Source: RGIG9041 sp045593905
GTDB lineage: Bacteria; Bacillota; Clostridia; Oscillospirales; QAKW01
Reading direction: 5' to 3'
Length of the DNA: 41,067 nt
NCBI GenBank assembly: GCA_045593905.1
Contig: JAZNXL010000071.1
Span: 1-41,067, forward strand
The stretch's first letter is position 1. Each line of letters begins with the position of its first letter. The notes under the pieces were generated by a model. It had not been told where the DNA came from. It saw only the letters and a program-made list of their open reading frames with translations, and searched no databases. Shown in pieces: positions 16,989 to 25,400 of the stretch. The translations under genes and the position numbers were made by a program.

Positions 16989-17195
16989 TTAGTCCTTTTC
17001 AAAAATATCTTTGCATTTAACAACGCCGTTTGCTATATCGTTAATAGCAAGCTTAACGGGTTTATCGGCAAGAGTAGTTCCTTCTTGTTCTGATTGTTCT
17101 AAAAGCTGTCTTGCACGTTTTGCAGTGATAGTAACAAGAGCGTATCTGCTTTGTGTTACTTTTTCAAGTTCACCAATTGCGGGATAAAGCATCAT
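16989..17195 (-). CDS. rpoZ: RNA polymerase omega subunit
   Basis: The 68-residue protein carries the omega signature: SRYALVTITAKRARQLLEQ and KPVKLAINDIANGVVK. It stabilises the beta' subunit of RNA polymerase. The first of two adjacent ATG codons (17195) has GAGGTGA six bases upstream; the second (17192) is also possible and would remove one residue. It follows gmk by 18 bases, the standard remA-gmk-rpoZ order. Confidence 0.95.
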   Translation of the reverse strand: MMLYPAIGELEKVTQSRYALVTITAKRARQLLEQSEQEGTTLADKPVKLAINDIANGVVKCKDIFEKD

Positions 17196-17213
17196 AATAA
17201 TTCACCTCATAAA

Positions 17214-17774
17214 TTAATTTCTTGATTTATTTAAAATATCAATAATTTCGTCGCCTGCAGTTTCAACCTTGGCATTAATTACTTTGTATTGATATTTGTC
17301 AGCAAAAGAAAGCTCAAAGTGAGCCTGTTCAATTCGGTTATCAATAACCTCTTGTGTTTCGGTACCTCTGCCTGTGAGTCTTGCGTGTAGCTCATCAAGT
17401 GAAGGCGGTAAAATAAATATTGAAACGGCTTCGGGTATTTTTTCAATAATTTGAAGAGCGCCCTGAACCTCAATCTCTAAAATCACATCTTTGCCCTGGC
17501 TTGTCATGCTTTCAACATAGTCAAGACTTGTGCCGTAGTAATTGCCGCAGTATTTTGCATACTCAAGCATTTTACCCTCTTTTATGTTTTGCTCGAATTG
17601 TTCGGTAGTTATAAAGTTGTAATGAACGCCGTCAATCTCACCATCTCGAGGCTTACGTGTGGTGTTTGAAACCGAATAAACAATATTATCGTATTTTTCA
17701 AACACATATTTTAAAACGGTGCCTTTGCCAACGCCAGAAGGTCCCGATACAATAACGATGTTACCTTTACTCAT
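17214..17774 (-). CDS. gmk: Guanylate kinase
   Basis: The ATG at 17774 gives 186 residues starting MSKGNIVIVSGPSG; the longer in-frame reading adds 26 residues inside remA and is rejected because GAGGAGG lies nine bases before this ATG. The P-loop is GPSGVGKG at 11-18, followed by SVSNTTRKPRDGE, GVHYNFI and the LID/core segments ILEIEVQGALQI and PSLDELHARLTGRGTE. It converts GMP to GDP with ATP. It overlaps the end of remA by eight bases, and its ribosome binding site is inside remA. Confidence 0.96.
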   Translation of the reverse strand: MSKGNIVIVSGPSGVGKGTVLKYVFEKYDNIVYSVSNTTRKPRDGEIDGVHYNFITTEQFEQNIKEGKMLEYAKYCGNYYGTSLDYVESMTSQGKDVILEIEVQGALQIIEKIPEAVSIFILPPSLDELHARLTGRGTETQEVIDNRIEQAHFELSFADKYQYKVINAKVETAGDEIIDILNKSRN

Positions 17775-18030
17775 CGTCGGTATCCTCCTCGTTATTGCTA
17801 TCGTCAAGACGATTTGCAACAGTTTCAGGTTGTAATGATGAAAGAATAACATGGTCGCTGTCAGTTATAATAACCGCCCTTGTTCTTCTTCCATATGTAG
17901 CGTCAACAAGTACCCTGCTTTCACGCGCTTCTTGAACGATACGTTTAACAGGCGCGCTTTCGGGGCTTATAATCGCTACCACTCTTGAAGAATTAACCAT
18001 ATTACCAAAACCAATGTTAATTAATTTCAT
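17767..18030 (-). CDS. remA: RemA-family DNA-binding regulator (DUF370)
   Basis: The 87-residue protein matches the RemA/YlzA family: IGFGNMVNSSRVVAIISPESAPVKR... and ESRVLVDATYGRRTRAVIIT, then DHVILSSLQPETVANRL. In Bacillus subtilis RemA forms ring-shaped oligomers and activates biofilm-matrix operons; in Clostridia its targets are unknown. The acidic end (EEDTDDE) is encoded by bases that also hold the gmk ribosome binding site. It lies eight bases after yicC and is in its usual yicC-remA-gmk neighbourhood. Confidence 0.92.
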   Translation of the reverse strand: MKLINIGFGNMVNSSRVVAIISPESAPVKRIVQEARESRVLVDATYGRRTRAVIITDSDHVILSSLQPETVANRLDDSNNEEDTDDE

Positions 18031-18038
18031 ATTAGCCT

Positions 18039-18923
18039 CTACTCAATGTTTTGAATTTGTTCTCTTATTTTTTCAATAACCGATTTAGTATCAACAACAA
18101 GGCGTGTAATTTCAACCGAGTTACATTTTGAACCTGTTGTATTGATTTCTCGATTCATTTCTTGAACAATAAAGTCAAGCTTTTTACCGATTGCGCCGTC
18201 GTTTGACTCAAGCAAATCTTTAAACTGCGAAATGTGACTGCGAAGTCTTACCGTTTCTTCGCCAACATCAACCTTGTCAGCAAATATTGCGACCTCGGTA
18301 ATTAAACGTTGCTCATCAACGTCTTTGTCTTCAAGAACATCTTTAATTTTAGAATATAGACGCTCTTTGTACGCTTCTATTGACTGTGGCGCTAATTTCT
18401 CAATCTTGTCAACAGTTTGTAAAATTGTATCAAGATTTTCTAAAATATATTCTTTTAATTTTTCTCCCTCAGTCAGACGCATCTGGTTATACTCTAAAAG
18501 CGCTTGGTCTAAAAGCTCAAAAACAACTTTTTCAAGCTGTTCTTCGTCGAGTTCGGCTTTCTTAAGTTTAACCACGTCAGGAAGGCGCATAACAAACGAC
18601 GATGTGATGTCGTTTTTGATTTTAAACTTTTTACTTATTTGTTTAAAAGCGTTTATGTAGCCGTTTGCAAGCGGCTCGTTAATATCAACAGTATATGCAT
18701 CACCCTTGCCGCTATCTATAAACAGATAAAAATCGATTTTACCGCGTGAAACTGCCGAATTAACTTTTGCTTTAAGCTTATCTTCTAAAAACAAAAAGTC
18801 TTTAGATAGTTTACAGTTAAAATCGAAATATCTATGGTTAACTGATTTTAAATCAATGCTAATTTCTTTGTTTCCGATTACACCTGATGCGCGTCCGTAA
18901 CCGGTCATACTTCTAACAGACAT
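18039..18923 (-). CDS. yicC: YicC/YloC-family endoribonuclease
   Basis: The 294-residue protein begins with the family hallmark MSVRSMTGYGRA and contains EISIDLKSVNHRYFDF, LRLRSHI-type text (TVRLRSHISQFKDLLE) and the C-terminal GKKLDFIVQEMNREINTTGSK block with ITRLVVDTKSVIEKIREQ. Escherichia coli YicC and Bacillus YloC are reported endoribonucleases. The central part (about 120-220) is predicted coiled and charged. It is the first gene of the long lower operon: a sigma-A-like promoter lies about 30 bases upstream and AGGAG precedes the ATG. Confidence 0.93.
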   Translation of the reverse strand: MSVRSMTGYGRASGVIGNKEISIDLKSVNHRYFDFNCKLSKDFLFLEDKLKAKVNSAVSRGKIDFYLFIDSGKGDAYTVDINEPLANGYINAFKQISKKFKIKNDITSSFVMRLPDVVKLKKAELDEEQLEKVVFELLDQALLEYNQMRLTEGEKLKEYILENLDTILQTVDKIEKLAPQSIEAYKERLYSKIKDVLEDKDVDEQRLITEVAIFADKVDVGEETVRLRSHISQFKDLLESNDGAIGKKLDFIVQEMNREINTTGSKCNSVEITRLVVDTKSVIEKIREQIQNIE

Positions 18924-18951
18924 AATACTACTCCTATTATTAATAATATAT

Positions 18952-18981
18952 ATAATATAACATATATAGAATTTTTGTCAA
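18952..18981 (-). promoter_or_regulatory. Sigma-A-type promoter for the yicC-to-argR operon
   Basis: On the minus strand a perfect TTGACA (18981-18976) is followed by an AT-rich -10 region; TATATT after 16 bases and TATTAT after 18 bases both qualify. The predicted transcript starts about 20-30 bases before the yicC ATG. The glnN terminator lies just upstream. No later clear promoter or terminator interrupts the following 21 genes, by eye. Confidence 0.7.
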
Positions 18982-18984
18982 TAT

Positions 18985-19021
18985 AAAATAAAAAAGCCGC
19001 AAGTAAATCTTGCGGCTTTTT
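18985..19021 (-). terminator. Rho-independent terminator of glnN
   Basis: An eight-base stem GCCGCAAG (18996-19003) pairs with CTTGCGGC (19009-19016) around a five-base loop, extended by an A/T run on both sides. Reading minus, a U tract follows the stem. It starts about nine bases after the glnN stop. The symmetric A and T runs would let it work on either strand. Confidence 0.88.
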
Positions 19022-19029
19022 GCGGTTTG

Positions 19030-21120
19030 TTAATAAATGCTGAACATAAGTTCTGAATAAACAGGATACGGCCAGTATGATGCAGGAACTACAAGCTCAA
19101 GGCTATCGGCAGTTTGTCTTAATTTATTCATGTCTTCAAGCACGGTAAAGCAAAACTCGTTTGCTCTTTCACTAACGTTTTTAATCGATTTTGTTACAAT
19201 TAAATCGTATTTAAGCTTTTCGATGTTATCGTAAAGCTCGTTGTAAAGTAACAAAGTTTGATTATGAATTTTAAACACAGCATCATTTTTAGTAAACATT
19301 TTAAGCTTATTCTTAGTGTTTAAGGTGTTTTCTAAAAATGAGCAATACTCAATAGCAGCAGGAAGAATATCTTTGCTTGCCATATCAATCATTGTTTTTG
19401 CTTCAATATTGATTGTTTTAGAGTAATTGTCATAAGCGATTTCCGCACGCGCTAAAAGTTCTTTTTCGGTAAACACTTTATGCCTTGTAAAAAGCTCAAC
19501 GTTCTTCGGGTCACATATAGACGGAATTGCATCAACAGTTGTTTTTAAATTAAGAAGTCCCCTCTTCTTTGCTTCTTCAACCCATTCTTTTGAATAGTTA
19601 TTACCACTAAAGATAATGCGTTTGTGTGCAGTAAATGTATCGCGAAGTATTGAATTCACTTCGTTTTCAACATTATCACAATTTTCAAGGCGAGCTGAAA
19701 AGCCAGAAAGCACATCGGCAGTGATGGTATTTAAAACCATATTAACAGTTGAAACAGACATTGAAGAACCAGGCATTCTGAATTCAAACTTATTACCTGT
19801 AAAAGCAAATGGTGAAGTTCTGTTTCTGTCGGCAGTATCCATTTTAAAGTCAGGAAGAACATCAACACCGGTGTGAAGTTTTGACACGGCAGTGCTCTCG
19901 TATTCAACGCCTTTAGAAATACATTCAACAATATCTTCAATCTCGCGACCAAGATACATAGAAACAATTGAAGGCGGAGCTTCGTTACCGCCAAGACGAT
20001 GGTCATTTGCAGGAGATGCAACAGAGTATCTTAACAAATCTTGATGCTCGTCAACGGCTTTAATAACAGCTGCGAGAAAGATTAAAAACAACTTATTTTC
20101 ATAAGGCTTTTTGCCGGGTTTAAACAAGTTAATGCCTGTATCAGTTGCAAGCGACCAGTTGTTATGTTTACCGCTTCCGTTAACGCCTTTAAAGGGTTTT
20201 TCGTGTAAAAGACATACCAAACCGTGCTTATTTGCAATCTTTTTCATAAGCTCCATTGTGATTTGGTTATGGTCAATTGCAATATTGGTAGCACAGTAGA
20301 CAGGTGCAAGCTCATGCTGTGCAGGAGCAGCCTCATTATGCTCGGTTTTTGCATAAACACCAAGCTTCCAAAGCTCTTCATCAAGCTCTTTCATATAGTT
20401 TTTAACGCGAGTATTAAGCGCACCAAAATAGTGGTCGTCCATCTCTTGCCCCTTGGGTGCTGGCGCGCCAAAGAGTGTTCTACCGGTAAAGATAAGGTCT
20501 TTACGCTGCTCGTAAAGGTGCTTGTCTACCAAAAAATATTCTTGCTCGGCACCAACGGTTGCGTTAACACAATTAACGTCGCTATAGCCAAGTAATTTTA
20601 ACAGACGCAAGCTTTCTTTGCTAACAAGGTCAATTGATTTTAAAAGGGGTGTTTTATTATCGAGCATATCGCCTGTATAAGAACAAAAAACTGTTGGTAT
20701 ACAAAGTGAATCGTCTTTGATAAACGCATACGAAGTGGGGTCCCAAGCAGTATAACCGCGTGCCTCAAAGGTTGCACGTATGCCACCTGAAGGAAAACTC
20801 GAAGCATCTGACTCACCCTTTATAAGCTCTTTACCACAAAACTCCATAATAACCGAGCCGTCAGCCTGCGGAGTTATAAATCCGTCGTGCTTTTCTGCGG
20901 TTATACCAGTCATTGGTTGGAACCAATGTGTATAATGCGTTGCGCCGCGCTCAATTGCCCACTCTTTCATAGCGTTAGCTACTTCGTTGGCAATATTTAT
21001 GTCAAGCTCCATATGTTGACCGATGGTGTTTGTTAAAGAATCGTAAATTTCTTTAGACAAACGCTTTTTCATTTCACGGTCATTAAATACATTATAACCG
21101 AACATTTCAGGGATGTTCAT
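19030..21120 (-). CDS. glnN: Glutamine synthetase type III (GlnN)
   Basis: The 696-residue length and the motifs TVGAEQEYFLVD, EHNEAAPAQHELAP, GVNGSGKHNNWS and NEAPPSIVSMYLG identify the long GSIII class, distinct from the roughly 450-residue GlnA. The N-terminal part (about 1-180) and the C-terminal helical extension (about 560-690) are typical of GSIII dodecamers. It makes glutamine from glutamate, ammonia and ATP. It is a single-gene unit with its own promoter (21153-21182), AAGGAG ribosome binding site and terminator. The leader is only about 25 bases, leaving no room for a riboswitch. No GlnR-like operator was recognised. Confidence 0.95.
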   Translation of the reverse strand: MNIPEMFGYNVFNDREMKKRLSKEIYDSLTNTIGQHMELDINIANEVANAMKEWAIERGATHYTHWFQPMTGITAEKHDGFITPQADGSVIMEFCGKELIKGESDASSFPSGGIRATFEARGYTAWDPTSYAFIKDDSLCIPTVFCSYTGDMLDNKTPLLKSIDLVSKESLRLLKLLGYSDVNCVNATVGAEQEYFLVDKHLYEQRKDLIFTGRTLFGAPAPKGQEMDDHYFGALNTRVKNYMKELDEELWKLGVYAKTEHNEAAPAQHELAPVYCATNIAIDHNQITMELMKKIANKHGLVCLLHEKPFKGVNGSGKHNNWSLATDTGINLFKPGKKPYENKLFLIFLAAVIKAVDEHQDLLRYSVASPANDHRLGGNEAPPSIVSMYLGREIEDIVECISKGVEYESTAVSKLHTGVDVLPDFKMDTADRNRTSPFAFTGNKFEFRMPGSSMSVSTVNMVLNTITADVLSGFSARLENCDNVENEVNSILRDTFTAHKRIIFSGNNYSKEWVEEAKKRGLLNLKTTVDAIPSICDPKNVELFTRHKVFTEKELLARAEIAYDNYSKTINIEAKTMIDMASKDILPAAIEYCSFLENTLNTKNKLKMFTKNDAVFKIHNQTLLLYNELYDNIEKLKYDLIVTKSIKNVSERANEFCFTVLEDMNKLRQTADSLELVVPASYWPYPVYSELMFSIY

Positions 21121-21152
21121 AATTATTCTCCTTGTTAAGCATAATTTTATCT

Positions 21153-21182
21153 ATTATATATTTTTTTATATTATTATGTCAA
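21153..21182 (-). promoter_or_regulatory. Sigma-A-type promoter of glnN
   Basis: On the minus strand TTGACA (21182-21177) is followed by 18 bases and a perfect TATAAT (21158-21153). The predicted start is near 21146, about 25 bases before the glnN ATG. It sits directly after the tRNA terminator. Both hexamers are consensus, so glnN is probably strongly expressed unless repressed by an operator I did not see. Confidence 0.8.
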
Positions 21183-21199
21183 GTTTTTGTTAATATATG

Positions 21200-21235
21200 T
21201 AAAAAATAAACCCCTGTAAACAAGTTACAGGGGTT
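21200..21235 (-). terminator. Rho-independent terminator of tRNA-Leu (and pfkA operon)
   Basis: The stem TACAGGGG (21226-21233) pairs with CCCCTGTA (21211-21218), extended by two A/T pairs on the outside, around a loop at 21219-21225. The U tract corresponds to the A run at 21201-21208. The 5' arm of the hairpin begins at the encoded CCA of the tRNA, so no spacer separates gene and terminator. Nothing else ends the upstream operon before this point. Confidence 0.9.
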
Positions 21236-21321
21236 GGTGCCGGTGACCGGGGTCGAACCGGTACGGTATCGCTACCACTGGATTTTGAGTCCAGCACGTC
21301 TGCCAATTCCATCACACCGGC
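21235..21321 (-). tRNA. tRNA-Leu, anticodon CAA
   Basis: The minus strand folds as a class II tRNA of 87 bases with encoded CCA: acceptor GCCGGTG (21321-21315) pairs with CACCGGC, followed by discriminator A and CCA. The anticodon arm is CTGGA-CTCAAAA-TCCAG, giving anticodon CAA for UUG leucine codons. A long variable arm (GTGGTAGCGATACC region) and a T arm with GGTTCGACCCC are present. No intron is seen. It has its own promoter and terminator but also lies 57 bases downstream of pfkA with no terminator between. Confidence 0.96.
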
Positions 21322-21336
21322 GCAAAAAGTATTAAT

Positions 21337-21365
21337 ATTATATATTACAAAAATACAAATATCAA
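21337..21365 (-). promoter_or_regulatory. Promoter of tRNA-Leu
   Basis: On the minus strand TTGATA (21365-21360), a 17-base spacer and a perfect TATAAT (21342-21337) lie just upstream of the tRNA. The predicted start is about eight bases before the mature 5' end, leaving a short leader for RNase P. The region between pfkA and the tRNA holds nothing else. Confidence 0.75.
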
Positions 21366-21378
21366 TACTATTTTCAAA

Positions 21379-22350
21379 TTATTTGCTTGTCTCGTTGAAC
21401 AAATTGTATAATTCCATAGGGAAAGGTTTTTTCATTGTGAGCGCTTGTTGAACGTCAAAATTGCAAAGTTCACCTTTGTTTAAACCGCAAACAACATTGC
21501 TGTAACCATCACATAAGAGATGAACAGCATAGTTGCCAAGACGAGTTGCTTTTACTCTATCATCTGCTGTGGGCGAACCACCGCGAAGAACGTGACCTGT
21601 AATGGTTGCGCGAGTTACAATGCCGGTATCCTTTTCGATTTTAGCAGCAAGCTCGTGGCTGTTGCCAACGCCTTCAGCAACAATAATAATAAAGTGTCTT
21701 TTACCAACTGCTTGTGCTTCACGGATGCTGTTCAAAACATCCTCATATTTCCATTCAACCTCAGGTACAATAACAGCGTTTGCGCCAGTTGAAATGCCAG
21801 TGTAAAGAGCAACGTAGCCTGCATGTCTACCCATAACCTCAACTACAGAGCATCTGTCATGTGACTCCATAGTATCACGAAGTTTATCAACCATATCAAT
21901 AGCTGTATTTACAGCGGTATCAAAACCGATAGTGCTTTCACTAATACCGATATCGTTATCAATAGTTGCAGGAATACCTACACAAGGAATACCATTTTTT
22001 GAAAGGTCGGCAGCACCTCTGAAAGTGCCGTCGCCACCAATAACAACAATACCATCGATATTGTGTTCTTTACAAGTTTGAACTGCTTTCATAACGCCTT
22101 CGTGTTCTTTAAACTCAAGACAACGAGCTGAATATAAGAAAGTACCGCCCTTGTTAATAACACGCGAAACGCTGGTATAGTTCATAGCAATAATGTCGCC
22201 GTTGATAAGACCTTTATAACCTTGTCTAATACCAACAACTTCAATACCCATGTGTAATGCTGTTCTTACAACAGCTCTAACAGCAGCATTCATACCCGGT
22301 GCATCGCCGCCGCTAGTAAGAACACCGATTTTTTTAACTTTTGTGCTCAT
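21379..22350 (-). CDS. pfkA: ATP-dependent 6-phosphofructokinase
   Basis: The 323-residue length fits bacterial ATP-PFK. Motifs are LTSGGDAPGMNAAVRA (nucleotide loop), GGDGTFRGA at 105-113, and the catalytic PATIDNDI at 127-134 with D131 as the base, followed by STIGFDTAVNTAID. The G in GGDGT at position 108 favours ATP over pyrophosphate as donor, since PPi enzymes usually have GGDDS. It catalyses the committed step of glycolysis. The ATG has a GGAGG site. It is the last protein gene before tRNA-Leu, following dnaE by 62 bases, a common Clostridial pairing. Confidence 0.96.
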   Translation of the reverse strand: MSTKVKKIGVLTSGGDAPGMNAAVRAVVRTALHMGIEVVGIRQGYKGLINGDIIAMNYTSVSRVINKGGTFLYSARCLEFKEHEGVMKAVQTCKEHNIDGIVVIGGDGTFRGAADLSKNGIPCVGIPATIDNDIGISESTIGFDTAVNTAIDMVDKLRDTMESHDRCSVVEVMGRHAGYVALYTGISTGANAVIVPEVEWKYEDVLNSIREAQAVGKRHFIIIVAEGVGNSHELAAKIEKDTGIVTRATITGHVLRGGSPTADDRVKATRLGNYAVHLLCDGYSNVVCGLNKGELCNFDVQQALTMKKPFPMELYNLFNETSK

Positions 22351-22374
22351 CGCTAAACCTCCAAAAATATCATC

Positions 22375-22402
22375 TAGTATTAGATTTTACAACACATTTT
22401 GA
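22375..22402 (-). promoter_or_regulatory. Possible weak promoter ahead of pfkA
   Basis: In the 62-base dnaE-pfkA gap the minus strand has TTGTCA followed by 17 bases and TAATAC. Only the -35 is near consensus. It overlaps a small inverted repeat (ATCTA/TAGAT at 22372-22385) with no U tract, too weak to be a terminator. A secondary promoter is possible but uncertain. Confidence 0.3.
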
Positions 22403-22412
22403 CAAAAAGCAA

Positions 22413-25400
22413 CTACTTTATCACAATGTTTTTATCACCAAGTAGAATTTTTAATTCTCGTATGAGAGCATTGTCTAGTGTAACGCCAATCTTTTTGGCA
22501 GTAGAAACAGTTTTGTTTGTGTCACTAAAATGAAATATACATATATTTTTGCCCGGAAATTGTCGTAATAAACCTATGGTTCTGTCATATTCAATAGAAT
22601 TTTGAGACCTAAAATTAATATATAGTTTTTGGTATTGCTCTAAAATTTCACTTGCCAACGGAAAGTTTGCAAAGTTACAAACAAATTGAAGTGTTTCTTC
22701 GTCTTTTTTAGAAAACATACCGCCAACCTCAATACAATCGCCGGTGTTTAAAAAACTTCTATATTGGTCGTATTGTTTTGGAAAGAAAATTACGTCAATA
22801 TAGCCTGATATATCCTCGATTTTTACATAAGCCATGGTTCTTTGTTGCTTGGTTTTAACAAGCTTAACAGTATCTACAACACCAAAAAGCTTAACTCTTT
22901 GCTCATCACTAAACTTTTCAAAATCAGATATAACGGCATAGTTACCCGAATCATACACAGGCTTAAACTTTTTTAAAGGACTGTCCGAAATATAAAGACC
23001 AAGGCTTTCCTTTTCAAATAAAAGCTTCTTTGAAAGTTCAAACTCGGGTAAAGGGTTTTTGAAAAAATCAACCTCAAAATCGGGTTCGTCTTCATCAAAA
23101 AAAGAAACCTGGTTTGTATCAAATTCATTTTTGGCAATTGCAGCATTATTTAATACCCTGTCATAAACCGAAAGCAGATGCCTTCTTGAAAAGCCAAAGC
23201 AATCAAAACAGCCGCTCGTTATCATGTTTTCAAGACCGCGCCTTGTAATGTCGCCCGAAGGTATTCGATAAACAAAATCGGTAAAATCTTTAAACATGCC
23301 ATTAATTCTGCGCTCGTTTTCAATTGATACTGCAAGCTTTTTACCAACGTTTTTAATTGCGGCAAGTCCATAATATACAACATTATCGCAACAAGTAAAT
23401 TCAGCACAACTCTTATTAATATCCGGGGAACACACCTTAACACCAATACGCTGACATTCGTTTATATATTCTTTAGTTTTATCGGTATTAAACATAACAC
23501 TCGACAATAGCGATGCCATAAATTCGTAAGGATAATTAGTTTTTAAATATGCTGTTCTATACGCTATAAGGGCATAACCCGCCGCATGCGACTTATTAAA
23601 ACCGTAGCGTGCAAACTCACTCATTTGATTAAACACGGCAGTTGCAACATCTTGTGAAATTCCGTTTTGTTTGCAACCGCCAATAAACAACTCGCGTTCA
23701 TTTTGCATAATATCGGCTTTTTTCTTACTCATAGCCGCGCGTAAAATATCGGCGTGCTCATAGGTATAGCCTGCAAGCTCCCTTGCAATTTGCATAACTT
23801 GTTCTTGATATACTATGCAGCCGAAAGTGTTTTTGAGAATTGGCTCAAGTTTTGGTGTGATATATTTGATTTTCTCTGGATATTTACGGTTTTCGAGGTA
23901 TTTTGGAATAGATTCCATAGGCCCAGGTCGATGGAGCGATATAGCGACAATTATATCATCAATACAGTTGGGTTTTAAACCAACAAGTAGCTTACGCATA
24001 CCTCCGTTTTCAAGCTGGAACACACCCAAAGTATTACCTGAACTTAAAAGAGAATATGTTGCCAAATCATCGTCAGCAACGTTTTCAATACAAAAATCGC
24101 CTTGAGATTGCTTGATTAATTTAACAGTTTTATCGATAACTGTAATATTGCGAAGACCGAGTAAGTCAACCTTTAAAAGTCCTAATTGCTCAACCTCGTT
24201 CTTTTGATATTGCGTAACAATAACGTCGTCATTTTTTGCAAGGGGTACATAATCACTTACAGGACCGTTAGTAATAACAACCCCTGCCGCGTGAGTTGAA
24301 GCATGTCTTGGAAAACCCTCAACCGCCATTGCGGTATCTAAAAGTTTTTTCACTTCATCGTTTGTGTCGTATTGAGCCTTCAGGTCTTTATCAGATTCTA
24401 ACACCGAAGAAATAGTAACACCAACATTTGAAGAAAAATGCTTAACAATTGACTCGACAGTAGAAAAAGGTACTGAAAGAACACGACCTACGTCGCGAAC
24501 AGCAGCACGTGCCGCGAGTGTTCCAAAGGTGATAATTTGTGTGACAGAGTTTATACCGTAACGAGCGATTAAATAAGTTAATACCTCGTTTCGCCTTTCA
24601 ATACAAAAGTCAATATCAATATCGGGCATTGAAACACGACCGGGGTTCAAAAAGCGCTCAAAGATGAGCCCAAATCGCATAGGGTCAATGTCGGTTATAC
24701 CAAGGCAATATGAAACAAGTGAGCCTGTTGCACTACCACGCCCAGGGCCAACGGGAATTTCGTTATTTTTTGCATAATTCACAAAATCTGAAACAATTAA
24801 AAAATAGTCAACAAAGTTCATTTTTCTGATTGTTTCGAGCTCATATTCAAGGCGCTCTAAATGCGCTTCGTCACCGTACCTTTTTATAAGTCCATCGTGA
24901 CATTTTTTGTATAAATATTCAAAGCTATCAATATTTTGAGGCGTTTTGAATTTAGGTAAATGCAGTGAATCAAAATCAAGCTGAACATTACATTTTTCAG
25001 CAATTTTAAAAGCGTTAGAAATAGCCTCAGGGGCCTCAGGGAACAAAAGCTCCATCTCTTTTTGAGATTTTAAGTAAAACTCTTCAGTATCAAAACTAAG
25101 GGGGTTTTCTTGTGTAAGAGTTTTATTCATACCAATACAAAGCAAAACCTTTTGTAAAAAAGAGTCATGCTTTTCAATATAGTGAACATCGTTGGTAGCA
25201 ACTATAGGAATACCAGTGTTATTTGAAATAGATAAGATACCGTCAATTACTTTTTTATCGTTGTCTGTAAAATGATTTTGCAGTTCAAGATAAAAATCGT
25301 CGCCAAAAATTTCTTTGAGTTGAAGCGCCGTTTTTTGAGCGGTCACCAAATCATCAATTAAAATGTATTTTTGCACAAGACCCGCAAAACAACCCGAAAG

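Noticed and set aside
18924..18990. Possible riboswitch or leader upstream of yicC
   Set aside because: The gap is too short and AT-rich, with a promoter and ribosome binding site filling it; no conserved stem was seen.
22372..22385. Inverted repeat ATCTA/TAGAT between dnaE and pfkA
   Set aside because: The stem is only five A/T-rich pairs and lacks a U tract, so it is not a terminator; it may be chance in AT-rich DNA.
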